The notes under the pieces are model-generated. The model saw nothing but the letters and a program-made list of their open reading frames with translations, made no database searches and had not been told where the DNA came from. Source: Nodosilinea sp. BSH.14 (lineage in GTDB: Bacteria > Cyanobacteriota > Cyanobacteriia > Phormidesmidales > Phormidesmidaceae). Taken from it: DNA of 12,357 bases. Each line of letters opens with the position of its first letter. The first letter of the stretch is position 1. The stretch is taken from contig JALQST010000049.1 of the NCBI GenBank assembly GCA_023264315.1, positions 1 through 12,357 on the forward strand, in the 5' to 3' direction. Both the position numbers and the translations under genes were made by a program. This document shows, in pieces, positions 1 to 7,501 of the stretch.

Positions 1-703
1 TTTTCTCTAGCCCCTTAAAGGTGAGCTGGTTGGGGTTGTCATCCCGCCGCTCCAGCAACCGGGCACTCTGCACAAACATCCCCCCCGATCCACAGGCCGG
101 ATCCAACACAACGCCGTGGTCGGGTTCTAGCACATTAGCAATCAGCGCCACCAACGACACCGGCGTGAAAAATTCCCCGCTGTCGTGCGCCCCCACATCG
201 GCAAACTGGGTGAGGAAGTATTCATAGATGCGCCCAAAAATATCCCCCGATGCCCGCTGTAGCTCCTTCGGGTTGAGGGTACGCAGCAGTATCCCCAGCA
301 CCGAATCCTCTAGCTCCTGATATTCTTCCTTCGGCAACGAACCCGCCAAAGATTGATAGTCCGCCTCAATCGACGCCATCGCGTCGCTAATCTTCTGGGC
401 GCGATCATCGCTATCGGTCAGGCTCACCAGGTAATCAAACTGCGCCTCTGGACGCAGGTAGATCGCCCCCTTCTGGGAAAAGTCTTCCTTGGTTAAAGCG
501 CGGGTCTTGCCGCCTCGCTTGGGCAAGTTGGCCTCAATCTCCTCCTTCACCGCCAAAAAGCGACTGTAGGCATGGCGCAGAAAAATCAGCCCCATCACCG
601 GCATAAAGTACTCGTTACTGGCATAGTTGGAGTTCGACCGCAGGGTATCTGCCGCCGTCCATAGCCGCTTCTCGATGGCTTCGATGGTGTCTAGTTGGCT
701 CAT
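1..703 (-). CDS. hsdM: Type I restriction-modification DNA methyltransferase subunit M, N-terminal part (partial)
   Basis: This is the first 234 codons of a gene that continues past the left edge. The product would methylate adenine at N6 in the recognition site of a type I restriction-modification system, in complex with the specificity subunit HsdS. Residues 1 to about 150 resemble the helical HsdM N-terminal domain (EYFMPVMGLIFLRHAYSRF near 31-49). The typical segment GEFFTPVSLVALIANVL follows near 176-192, and S-adenosylmethionine-binding motif I, DPACGSGGMF, is at 201-210. The catalytic NPPF motif would lie outside the window. The ATG at 703 was chosen because MSQLDTIEAIEKRLW is a family-like start; no strong ribosome binding site precedes it. 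It sits just beyond the 3' end of tRNA-Phe, and hsdS and hsdR may follow to the left (inference). Confidence 0.9.
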   Translation of the reverse strand, partial: MSQLDTIEAIEKRLWTAADTLRSNSNYASNEYFMPVMGLIFLRHAYSRFLAVKEEIEANLPKRGGKTRALTKEDFSQKGAIYLRPEAQFDYLVSLTDSDDRAQKISDAMASIEADYQSLAGSLPKEEYQELEDSVLGILLRTLNPKELQRASGDIFGRIYEYFLTQFADVGAHDSGEFFTPVSLVALIANVLEPDHGVVLDPACGSGGMFVQSARLLERRDDNPNQLTFKGLEK

Positions 704-819
704 GGGCTGGCTCGTTCGTAGTTTCCCATTGTGTTGCCAGTATCCTATCCCTGGGCGAAATACCGAAAGCCTTGCTGCGGATGAGCTTCAGCCATTTGCC
801 TTCCGTTGGCGATAACTTT

Positions 820-858
820 AAAAGACCACCTGTTCTCTAGAACGGAGTGGTCTTTTTT
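820..858 (-). terminator. Nested-hairpin terminator after tRNA-Phe
   Basis: A perfect 10-base inverted repeat (AAAAGACCAC at 820-829, GTGGTCTTTT at 847-856) encloses a second small stem, GTTC/GAAC, around a TAGA loop. On the minus strand the stem ends in a T run four bases after the tRNA 3' end, as expected for its terminator. The plus strand also ends in six T residues, so the element could work in both directions. It separates the tRNA from hsdM. Confidence 0.75.
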
Positions 859-861
859 GAA

Positions 862-934
<73 letters not shown>

Positions 935-959
935 TTGGCTGTTTTTTCAGCGCTTACAT

Positions 960-989
960 AACATAGCAAGCCAGTGTCCCCTCTGACAA
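960..989 (-). promoter_or_regulatory. Predicted sigma-70-type promoter of tRNA-Phe
   Basis: On the minus strand TTGTCA (984-989) is followed after 18 bases by TATGTT (960-965). These resemble -35 and -10 boxes. The expected start of transcription near 953 would be about 20 bases ahead of the mature tRNA. Call made from motif match and position only. Confidence 0.55.
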
Positions 990-1135
990 GATCGTTTGGG
1001 CAAAAAATATAGCGGAATACTCTGGGGCAAATCGTTTCGGCTTCGGGGAAGACTCCCCCCGGCCCGTGCAGTACCGGGAGGAGATTGGGGCTAGGAACCC
1101 TCTCACCACAGCAGGCCATTCCCGCCGGGGGCCGC

Positions 1136-1582
1136 CTAGGGCACTTCGCGCAGACGGGCGACCTTGAGGCTAAAGGGGCCAGATCCCTGTCCGGCGTAGG
1201 CCCGAATCCGTACGGTGTAGGTGCCGGATTGGGTGATGCGGGCAAAGAGCAGGGAATTGGTGGTGCCGTCGGGGCCGTCGTCATTTTCGCTGATGGTGGA
1301 TCCGTCCTCGCCGATCAGGGCGACCATGGTATCAAAGGCTTCGGAGATGACGTCAATGGCCACCTGATCCCCGGCCTCTAGGCGCACGGTATAGTCCCTG
1401 GCAAAGCCGCCAAAGCCCGTGGGAATATCGCGGTCGGAGAGGGTGTCGTTGATTTCCCGGGAGGCGGGCAGGGGGATGGGGGAATACATCTGTTGGGCTT
1501 GGGCACGCAGGCCCGTTCCGGCAATGAGCAAAACCGTAGCCGGAAGGAGAAGGCTGTGGCGCAGTAGAGAGGTAGCTCGCAT
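1136..1582 (-). CDS. Small secreted PPC-domain protein
   Basis: The 148-residue product begins with a clear signal peptide (charged start MRATSLLRH, hydrophobic core LLLPATVLLIAG, likely cleavage after AQA near residue 29), so it is probably exported to the periplasm or beyond. The rest, about residues 40-145, resembles a bacterial pre-peptidase C-terminal (PPC) beta-sandwich: a charged strand DYTVRLEAGDQVAIDV, then FDTMVALIGEDG, and the ending SGTYTVRIRAYAG...GPFSLKV. Such domains usually sit next to secreted peptidases; here it stands alone, so no reaction can be assigned. An in-frame ATG at 1693 overlaps the cofG stop (TAATG) and would add 37 residues, but that extension is not signal-like, so I chose 1582. 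It probably shares a transcript with cofG. Confidence 0.82.
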   Translation of the reverse strand: MRATSLLRHSLLLPATVLLIAGTGLRAQAQQMYSPIPLPASREINDTLSDRDIPTGFGGFARDYTVRLEAGDQVAIDVISEAFDTMVALIGEDGSTISENDDGPDGTTNSLLFARITQSGTYTVRIRAYAGQGSGPFSLKVARLREVP

Positions 1583-1692
1583 GGCTTCAGGGGATAAAGG
1601 GATGGAAGTCTGGCAAACCGGAGTGCATTGACGGGGCCTGGGATGCGCCCCACTACAGGGTTTCGGTAGCACGGAGAGACCGTTGCTGCCCA

Positions 1693-2727
1693 TTATGGCC
1701 CAGGTTTTAGGCGCTTTTGGGAAAAATCAAGGTGTTTGTTAGATTTCGCGACAGAGGGCTGCCACCGCTGCCGCCAGTGCTCTACCAGTCGCTGCAAGGG
1801 AGGGGATAACCAGCCGTCGTACTGGGGATAAACCGGCAGTCGGGGCTGCAACGGCCATCCCCCAGGGCGGATGATCCGCTGTAAGGCTTCGGGGGTGGGG
1901 TGATCATAGTCGGGGTTGACTTCATCGAAGGGGCTAAGGCCGCCCAAATCCCGTGCTCCGGCGGCAAGGCAGGCGAGCAGGTCGTCCTGGCTCACCAGAT
2001 TGGGGGGAATTTGCAGGGTAATGTCCGGCGGCAAGATTTGCCGCGCCAGGGTCACGGCCCGCCGCAGGGCCGTTCCCACCAGCGCCGTCCCTTTCACGGA
2101 TTGCCGCTCGCCGGGGCGGTGGGGTTGCAGAATGACCTCCTGAATGTGGCCATGGCGGTGATGACTGGCGGCAATGGCCTCCAGCGAGTCGGCCCAGTCG
2201 GCTTCGGTTTCCCCCAACCCCAGCAGCAGCCCCGTGGTGAAGGGAATGCCCAATTCCCCGGCCCAGGCCAATTGCTGAAGGCGCACCGCTGGCCGTTTGC
2301 TGGGCGCATGGCGATGTACCGTCTCCAGCAGGCGGGGCGTCACCTGCTCCACCATCAACCCCATGGACACATTGACCTCCTTCAACTGGGCCATCTCCTC
2401 CCGGCTGAGGGGGCCAGCGTTGGTGTGGGGCAACAGTCCGGCCTCCAAGGCCAGTTCGCAGAGGCGGTAAATATGGCGAAACCAGGCTTCTCGACGGGGG
2501 CTATGGGGGGCCACCTCTCCGCTCAATACCAGTACCTCCGCCACCCCCCGCCGATGCAGGTCTACGAGGGTTGCCTGCACCGCCACCAAATCAATCCAGG
2601 GTGACTCCCCCGGATTTTGCCGAAAGTTGCAGTAGGTGCAGCGGTTGAAGCACTCGTAGGTGGGCACCAGGGTATGGGCCGGACTGTAGGTGATGGGGCT
2701 GCGGCCTGTCTCGGTGAGAGGATCCAT
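1693..2727 (-). CDS. cofG: 7,8-didemethyl-8-hydroxy-5-deazariboflavin synthase, CofG subunit (radical SAM)
   Basis: CofG is a radical S-adenosylmethionine enzyme that completes formation of the deazaflavin chromophore F0 (8-HDF) from the adduct that CofH makes from tyrosine and a ribitylaminouracil. In cyanobacteria F0 is known mainly as the light-harvesting cofactor of DNA photolyase. The 344-residue product has the characteristic start ITYSPAHTLVPTYECFNRC, with the 4Fe-4S cluster motif CX3CX2C at Cys26, Cys30 and Cys33, followed by NFRQNPGESPW. Other family segments are VLSGEVAPHSP, TNAGPLSREEM, GLLLGLGETEADW, VILQPHRPG and DLGGLSPFDEVNPD. It begins 23 bases after the purL stop with only a weak ribosome binding site, so it may be translated from a purL-cofG message. 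No cofH is in the window. Confidence 0.96.
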   Translation of the reverse strand: MDPLTETGRSPITYSPAHTLVPTYECFNRCTYCNFRQNPGESPWIDLVAVQATLVDLHRRGVAEVLVLSGEVAPHSPRREAWFRHIYRLCELALEAGLLPHTNAGPLSREEMAQLKEVNVSMGLMVEQVTPRLLETVHRHAPSKRPAVRLQQLAWAGELGIPFTTGLLLGLGETEADWADSLEAIAASHHRHGHIQEVILQPHRPGERQSVKGTALVGTALRRAVTLARQILPPDITLQIPPNLVSQDDLLACLAAGARDLGGLSPFDEVNPDYDHPTPEALQRIIRPGGWPLQPRLPVYPQYDGWLSPPLQRLVEHWRQRWQPSVAKSNKHLDFSQKRLKPGP

Positions 2728-2750
2728 ACCGGCTCAGGGGTGTACGGGTG

Positions 2751-5126
2751 TTAGGCCGCGAGGCGTTCGGCAATGGCGCTGCTCCAAGTGTCCGCCAATT
2801 GGGCCACGGTGTCGGCGATCAGGGGCTTGCCGTCTTGGGTAGTGAGGGTGAGGGTATCGCCCTGAACGGTGCCGAGGGGTTGCCAAGCGTCAGCCAGATT
2901 TTCAGACAGATAGGCTTCCCAGGCGGCTTGGTGCTCAGGGCTGACGGACACCAGAATCCGGGCACCGCCTTCTCCAAACAGTGCCCGATCCCAACGCAGG
3001 TCGGTTTGGCTAGAGGCTAGGGGCAACGTCACCGCCGCACCGATTTGACCGCTAATGCAGGATTCCGCCAAGGCCACCGCTAGGCCACCTTCGGCGGAAT
3101 CGTGGGCCGAGCGCACCCAGCCCTGGGCAATGCCGTGGCGGCAAGCGGCTTGTACTCGTTTTTCTAGGGCCATATCGATGGCGGGGGGGTGGCCCGTGGC
3201 TTGGCCCTGTACCACCATCAGGTACTCGGAACCGCCCAGGGTGACGAGGGGACGGTCGTTGGTGGTGGCGCTGGCCGTATGGTCGAGGGTGACGCCTAAT
3301 AGATAGATGCGATCGCCTACTGATTGCCAGCCCTGACCGCAGGTGAAGTTTAGGTCGTCAATTAGCCCCACCATACCCACGACGGGGGTGGGGTAGATGG
3401 GTTGGGGGTGGCCCGCGCTGTCTACGGTTTCGTTGTAGAGGGACACATTGCCCCCGGTGACGGGGGTTTCAAACTCGCGGCAGGCCTCGGCCAAGCCCCG
3501 GCAGGCTTCCGCCAGTTGCCAATAGCCGATGGGCTTTTCGGGGCTACCGAAATTGAGGTTATCCGTCACCGCCAGGGGCAAAGCACCGACACAGATCAGG
3601 TTACGGGCGGCTTCGGCCACGGCGGCTTTGGCCCCTTCGTAGGGGTTGAGGTACACATAGCGGGCGTTGCAGTCCACGGTGGCGGCCAGCCCTCGCACCA
3701 CGCCACCGGGCTGATAACCGGGCACCGCTTCTAGCGGACGCAGCCGAATCACCGCCGCATCGCCCTGACCGGGGCATTTTACGGTGTTGTTTTGCACCTG
3801 GTGGTCGTACTGGCGGTAGACCCACTGCTTCGAGGCAATGGTGGGCTGGCCCAAAAGCTGATGAAGGATCACCGTCCAGGCGGTTTCCCCAGTTGCTTTG
3901 GCAAGTCCTGATGTGGTGGCGGCGGGAAGGCTGGCTTCGCTCCAGGCCCAGGCGGCTTGGGCATAGGCGGGCGGTTTGGGCAGGAGTTCTCGGTGGTAGA
4001 TGGGGGTATTTTCCGCCAGGGCTAGGGCCGGAATTTCGGCGGCGACCTCGCCCTGAAACAAAATTCGCACGATGGGGTCTTCGATCACCGTCCCGGCAAC
4101 GACGGCATGGAGACCCCAGCGCTCGAAGACCTCAATCACCTCGGCTTCGCGACCCGCCGCCACCACAAACAGCATCCGCTCCTGGGATTCGGACAGCAGG
4201 TATTCGTAGGGCACCATACCCGTTTCCCGCACGGGGATGAGGTCGAGGTCTAGCTCGATACCGACGCCGCCCTTGGCCGCCATTTCGGAGGTGGAGCAGG
4301 TGATCCCCGCCGCCCCCATGTCCTGCGCCGCCACGATGGCCCCGGTTTTGAAGGCTTCCAAACAGGCTTCCACCAGGGACTTCTCCAAGAACGGGTCGCC
4401 CACCTGCACCGCCGGACGGTCGGCCTCGGATTCGTCGGTGAGTTCGGCACTGGCGAAGCTGGCCCCACCCATGCCATCGCGCCCGGTGGTAGACCCCACA
4501 TAGAGGACGGGATTGCCTAGCCCCGCCGCCCCAGATTTCACAATATCCGGCGTTTCCATGATGCCAATGGCCATGGCGTTGACCAGGGGGTTGCCGTTGT
4601 AGGCGGCATCAAAATAGACCTCGCCGCCCACCGTGGGCACGCCAAAACAGTTGCCATAGTGGGAAATCCCCGCCACCACGCCCTGGCACAGCCGCCGGGT
4701 GCGGCTATCGGCCAAATCGCCAAACCGCAGGGAATTCAGCACCGCAATGGGACGCGCCCCCATGGTGAAAATGTCACGCAGAATGCCGCCCACCCCGGTG
4801 GCCGCGCCCTGGAACGGCTCCACCGCCGACGGGTGATTGTGGGACTCAATCTTAAAGGCCACCCGCAGGCCATCCCCCGCGTCGATGATGCCCGCATTTT
4901 CCCCCGGCCCCACTAGCACCCGTGGCCCCTCGGTGGGGAACTGCTTCAGCAGCGGACGGGAGTTCTTATAACAGCAGTGCTCCGACCACATCACCCCAAA
5001 CATGCCCAGCTCGGCCCGATTGGGATGGCGACCGAGACGCTGCACAATCTCGTCGTACTCTTCGGGCTTAATGCCCTCGGAGGCGATGTCTTCGGGGCTG
5101 AAGGGAGCGGCGGCATAGGCAGTCAT
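2751..5126 (-). CDS. purL: Phosphoribosylformylglycinamidine synthase subunit PurL
   Basis: PurL is the large subunit of the fourth step of purine synthesis. It converts FGAR, ATP and glutamine-derived ammonia to FGAM, working with PurQ (glutaminase) and PurS. The protein is about 791 residues, right for the stand-alone bacterial form. Visible family segments are PEEYDEIVQRLGRHPNRAELGMFGVMWSEHC with the conserved His near 50, GPGENAG, FKIESHNHPSAVEPFQGAATGVGG, AAQDMGAAGITCSTSEM, TGGNVSLYNET and AHDSAEGGLAVALAE. Two starts are possible. The ATG at 5126 gives MTAYAAAPFSPEDIASEGI, which matches the usual start. The ATG at 5156 adds 10 residues with no family resemblance. A short hairpin (GCTGG/CCAGC, 5134-5147) lies between them. 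Neither has a strong ribosome binding site. cofG follows closely. Confidence 0.98.
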   Translation of the reverse strand: MTAYAAAPFSPEDIASEGIKPEEYDEIVQRLGRHPNRAELGMFGVMWSEHCCYKNSRPLLKQFPTEGPRVLVGPGENAGIIDAGDGLRVAFKIESHNHPSAVEPFQGAATGVGGILRDIFTMGARPIAVLNSLRFGDLADSRTRRLCQGVVAGISHYGNCFGVPTVGGEVYFDAAYNGNPLVNAMAIGIMETPDIVKSGAAGLGNPVLYVGSTTGRDGMGGASFASAELTDESEADRPAVQVGDPFLEKSLVEACLEAFKTGAIVAAQDMGAAGITCSTSEMAAKGGVGIELDLDLIPVRETGMVPYEYLLSESQERMLFVVAAGREAEVIEVFERWGLHAVVAGTVIEDPIVRILFQGEVAAEIPALALAENTPIYHRELLPKPPAYAQAAWAWSEASLPAATTSGLAKATGETAWTVILHQLLGQPTIASKQWVYRQYDHQVQNNTVKCPGQGDAAVIRLRPLEAVPGYQPGGVVRGLAATVDCNARYVYLNPYEGAKAAVAEAARNLICVGALPLAVTDNLNFGSPEKPIGYWQLAEACRGLAEACREFETPVTGGNVSLYNETVDSAGHPQPIYPTPVVGMVGLIDDLNFTCGQGWQSVGDRIYLLGVTLDHTASATTNDRPLVTLGGSEYLMVVQGQATGHPPAIDMALEKRVQAACRHGIAQGWVRSAHDSAEGGLAVALAESCISGQIGAAVTLPLASSQTDLRWDRALFGEGGARILVSVSPEHQAAWEAYLSENLADAWQPLGTVQGDTLTLTTQDGKPLIADTVAQLADTWSSAIAERLAA
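3309..3316. repeat. HIP1 palindrome GCGATCGC
   Basis: This is the highly iterated octamer typical of many cyanobacterial genomes, here inside purL. It is the only exact copy I found in the window. Confidence 0.7.
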
Positions 5127-5221
5127 AACAAACGCTGGCAACCCAGCAGGAAACATGCCTATCGATCTTAATTCATAACGTCAGGCCAAGGACGCTGGAT
5201 TACGGGCGCTTCTGAAGCCAC

Positions 5222-5386
5222 CTAGGCGGTGAAACTGGGGCGGCTGTGGGGCTGCATGGCGGCGCGGTCTAGGTTGTGCTGGGCTTGTTTGTAGGTGGGA
5301 TCCAGCCCAAGGGCAGCGCGGTAGAGCTTGAGGGCTTCGTTGTGCGATCCTAAGTACTCCGTAGTTTGGCCCAGCAAGGTCAACCC
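5222..5386 (-). pseudogene. 3' remnant of a tetratricopeptide-repeat protein gene
   Basis: The minus strand is open for 54 codons before a TAG at 5222-5224 and encodes a TPR-like sequence: LTLLGQTTEYLGSHNEALKLYRAALGLDPTYKQAQ, then HNLDRAAM and a short tail. The pattern of small and aromatic residues (LGSHNEAL, LYRAALGLDP, YKQAQHNL) is that of one TPR helical pair plus a capping helix. An in-frame TAA (5387-5389) lies directly upstream. There is no ATG, and the preceding sequence does not continue the repeat in any frame I could follow. The simplest reading is the leftover 3' end of a longer gene. A tiny gene starting at TTG (5383) is possible but less likely. Confidence 0.6.
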
Positions 5387-5435
5387 TTACGGCCTTGGTA
5401 CTGAGGTTAGCTTAACACAAAACTTAATATTTTTC

Positions 5436-5492
5436 TATTGAGAATCATTCCGATTTGTGGTGAGATGGGCTTGTTGAACTTGGTTCTCAATA
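5436..5492 (+). promoter_or_regulatory. isiA upstream region with opposed Fur-like motifs
   Basis: The AT-rich stretch 5411-5460 is the only one of its kind around here and lies 80-125 bases ahead of isiA. It holds TGAGAATcATTCCGA (5439-5453), a 7-1-7 imperfect palindrome with five of seven pairs matching, similar to Fur iron boxes. TATTGAGAA (5436-5444) recurs exactly as its inverse TTCTCAATA at 5484-5492. isiA is known to be repressed by Fur when iron is sufficient, so these are candidate operators. The -35 and -10 boxes cannot be fixed from sequence alone. Confidence 0.5.
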
Positions 5493-5536
5493 AGCCCTGG
5501 CTGAACTGAGGGCCGTTGCCATAGGATGTCTTCATC

Positions 5537-6562
5537 ATGCAAACCTACGGAAATACTGACGTTACCTACGACTGGTGGGCCGGAAACGCCCGCTTTGCAA
5601 ACCTTTCGGGCCTATTCATTGCGGCCCATGTCGCCCAAGCTGCCCTAATTGCCCTCTGGGCCGGGGCCTTCACCCTGTACGAACTCTCTTGGTTTGATCC
5701 GGCCCTACCCCTGGGCGAACAGGGGTTAATCCTGCTGCCTCACCTGGCCACCTTGGGTTTGGGAATTGCCGATGGCGGGATAATTGTGGATCCCGAACCC
5801 TACTTTGTGGTGGGGGTGGTGCACCTAATTTCCTCGGCGGTGCTGGGAGCGGGGGCGCTGTTCCACACCGTCAAAGCTCCTGCCGACCTAAAGCAGGCCG
5901 AGGGCTGGGCGCGACGCTTCCATTTTGAGTGGGAAAACCCGGCCCAATTAGGAATGATTCTCGGTCATCACCTGCTGTTTTTGGGGTCGGGGGCGCTCTT
6001 GCTCGTCGCCAAGGCCACCACCTGGGGCGGGTTGTACGATGCCACCCAGCAAACCGTGCACCTGGTGCAGCCCACCCTCGATCCCTGGGTGATCTACGGC
6101 TACCAAACCCACTTCGCCAGCATTAGCAGCCTAGAGGATTTGGTTGGTGGACACCTCTATGTGGGCGTTCTGCTGCTGGCGGGGGGTCTCTGGCACATTC
6201 TGGTGCCGCCGATGAAGTGGGCCAACAACCTGCTGCTGTTCTCCGGCGAGGCGATTTTGTCCTATTCCCTAGGGGGCATTGCCCTAGCGGGTTTTGTGGC
6301 CGCCTACTTCTGTGCCGTCAATACCCTGGCCTACCCCGTGGAATTCTACGGCCCGCCGCTGACGGTCAAACTCGGCATCATGCCCTACTTTGCCGACACC
6401 GTGGCCCTGCCGCTGAATGCCCACACCTCCCGCTGTTGGCTGGCCAATGCCCACTTCATCCTGGCCTTCCTGTTTTTGCAAGGGCACCTGTGGCATGCCC
6501 TACGAGCTATTGGATTCGACTTCCGGCGCGTTGAACAAGCCCTGAGCGCCATCGAATCCTAA
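5537..6562 (+). CDS. isiA: Iron-stress-induced chlorophyll-binding protein IsiA (CP43')
   Basis: IsiA is a six-helix thylakoid membrane protein that binds chlorophyll a and forms antenna rings around photosystem I under iron limitation or oxidative stress; it also dissipates excess energy. The 341-residue product starts with the signature MQTYGNTDVTYDWWAGNARF. Its hydrophobic helices carry the likely chlorophyll-ligand histidines (AAHVAQAAL, LPHLATLG, GVVHLISSAVLG, GHHLLFLG, GGHLYVG, GHLWHALRAIGFDFRR). It lacks the large lumenal loop that distinguishes CP43 (PsbC), which separates the two. AGGA at 5523-5526, ten bases before the ATG, is a suitable ribosome binding site. isiB follows on the same strand, with a terminator-like hairpin between, as expected for a strongly expressed isiA message with partial read-through. 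Confidence 0.97.
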   Translation: MQTYGNTDVTYDWWAGNARFANLSGLFIAAHVAQAALIALWAGAFTLYELSWFDPALPLGEQGLILLPHLATLGLGIADGGIIVDPEPYFVVGVVHLISSAVLGAGALFHTVKAPADLKQAEGWARRFHFEWENPAQLGMILGHHLLFLGSGALLLVAKATTWGGLYDATQQTVHLVQPTLDPWVIYGYQTHFASISSLEDLVGGHLYVGVLLLAGGLWHILVPPMKWANNLLLFSGEAILSYSLGGIALAGFVAAYFCAVNTLAYPVEFYGPPLTVKLGIMPYFADTVALPLNAHTSRCWLANAHFILAFLFLQGHLWHALRAIGFDFRRVEQALSAIES

Positions 6563-6593
6563 CCCCGTTGGAACCGTTCTCCTCTCTCTCTTT

Positions 6594-6632
6594 GGGGGGC
6601 ATTTATAGGCTCCAACATCCTGCCCCCCTTTT
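6594..6632 (+). terminator. Terminator-like hairpin between isiA and isiB
   Basis: GGGGGGCA (6594-6601) pairs perfectly with TGCCCCCC (6621-6628) around a 19-base loop and is followed by TTTT and a T/C-rich stretch. It lies 31 bases after the isiA stop and 54 bases before isiB. A leaky terminator here would give abundant isiA mRNA and less isiAB mRNA, a pattern known from other cyanobacteria. Whether it terminates or protects the isiA 3' end is inference. Confidence 0.6.
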
Positions 6633-6686
6633 CTCTGTTTCCCCGCATTTGATGTTTGCAGCACAGCGATTTAGGTCATCAAACTA

Positions 6687-7199
6687 ATGAGTAAGATTGG
6701 TCTCTTCTACGGCACTCAAACCGGAAACACCGAAACCCTAGCCCAAGCTATCCAAGCCGAATTTGGCGGCGATAGCGTTGTTACACTCCACGACATTGCC
6801 GACGCTAGCCCCGATGATTTTGCTGACTATGCCTGTTTGATTGTGGGCTGCCCTACCTGGAATATTGGTGAACTCCAGGCCGACTGGGAAGGCTTCTACG
6901 ACGAACTGGATGAGATTGACTTTAGCGGCAAGAAAGTCGCCTACTTTGGCGCTGGCGATCAAATTGGCTACGCCGATAACTTCCAAGATGCTATGGGTAT
7001 TCTGGCCGAAAAAATCAGATCCCTTGGTGGTACGACTGTCGGGCAATGGCCTACGATCGGCTACGAATTTAACGAATCCAAAGCCGTCCAAAATGGCAAA
7101 TTTGTCGGCCTTGCCCTAGACGAAGACAACCAGCCTGAACTCACCGAAAGCCGCATTTCTACCTGGGTAGCTCAAGTCAAAATGGCCTTTGGTGTTTAG
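6687..7199 (+). CDS. isiB: Flavodoxin IsiB
   Basis: This soluble FMN electron carrier replaces ferredoxin in photosystem I electron transfer when iron is scarce. The 170-residue product is a long-chain flavodoxin. Its FMN phosphate loop is GTQTGNTET at residues 9-17. The isoalloxazine-binding loops are PTWNIGELQADW (with Trp) and FGAGDQIGYADNFQDAMG (with Tyr). The extra long-chain segment is TVGQWPTIGYEFNESKAV. The protein is rich in Asp and Glu, as usual for partners of photosystem I and FNR. A modest TTAGG element lies about ten bases before the ATG. Position directly after isiA is the classic isiAB arrangement, so iron-dependent control from the isiA promoter is expected. Confidence 0.97.
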   Translation: MSKIGLFYGTQTGNTETLAQAIQAEFGGDSVVTLHDIADASPDDFADYACLIVGCPTWNIGELQADWEGFYDELDEIDFSGKKVAYFGAGDQIGYADNFQDAMGILAEKIRSLGGTTVGQWPTIGYEFNESKAVQNGKFVGLALDEDNQPELTESRISTWVAQVKMAFGV

Positions 7200-7275
7200 A
7201 TCTCAACCCACCATAAATCGAGGGGTTTCCAATACATAATGTGGCGAATCCTACCTGTGTGGAGTACATAGCAAT

Positions 7276-7344
7276 GATCCCCCCTGCCCCCCTTGAAAAG
7301 GGGGGTGCAGAGCGAAACCTAGCCCGCTAGGTGCTGGGGGGATC
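7276..7344. repeat. Nested palindromic element between isiB and the hydrolase gene
   Basis: An outer perfect 9-base inverted repeat (GATCCCCCC at 7276-7284, GGGGGGATC at 7336-7344) encloses two further stems: CCCCCCTT/AAGGGGGG around GAA (7287-7305), and CCTAGC/GCTAGG around CC (7318-7331). The DNA or RNA could fold as a three-way junction. It resembles the C/G-run palindromes dispersed through many filamentous cyanobacterial genomes (from memory, not checked). It may also act as the isiB 3' end. No coding potential. Confidence 0.65.
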
Positions 7345-7498
7345 TAGAACCCAGCAACGGTGTGCCGTCTTTGGCTTGCGCTGTAACCCACCCTTACGGG
7401 AAGCAAGCTACACTCTAAATCCCTCTCCCCCAGGGATTAGATAGGCAATCTTTTCACCCTCCCCATCCGATTCCATTACCCTGATTGACCAGCCATTT
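7345..7498. other. Remaining non-coding stretch before the hydrolase gene
   Basis: The rest of the 300-base gap after isiB holds one weak hairpin: GCTTGC (7374-7379) pairs with GCAAGC (7403-7408) and encloses GTAACCCACCCTTACGGG. That core resembles another dispersed cyanobacterial repeat type (recall only). No open frame with a ribosome binding site and no convincing promoter is visible. Confidence 0.4.
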
Positions 7499-7501
7499 TT
7501 G

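Noticed and set aside
627..815. A 62-codon plus-strand frame over the start of hsdM
   Set aside because: It overlaps the hsdM 5' end antisense, has no ribosome binding site and has no family resemblance.
1056..1131. CCCCCGGC/GCCGGGGG inverted repeat downstream of the PPC gene
   Set aside because: The arms are 60 bases apart in very GC-rich sequence and have no T run, so chance is likely; not called a terminator.
1900..2604. A 234-codon open frame on the plus strand opposite cofG
   Set aside because: cofG is unambiguous on the other strand. The plus-strand translation is low-complexity (Gly/Gln/His) and matches no family I know.
6268..6286. CTAGGG/CCCTAG hairpin inside isiA as a possible regulatory RNA structure
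   Set aside because: It lies in codons for a conserved membrane helix (SLGGIALAG), so protein coding explains it.
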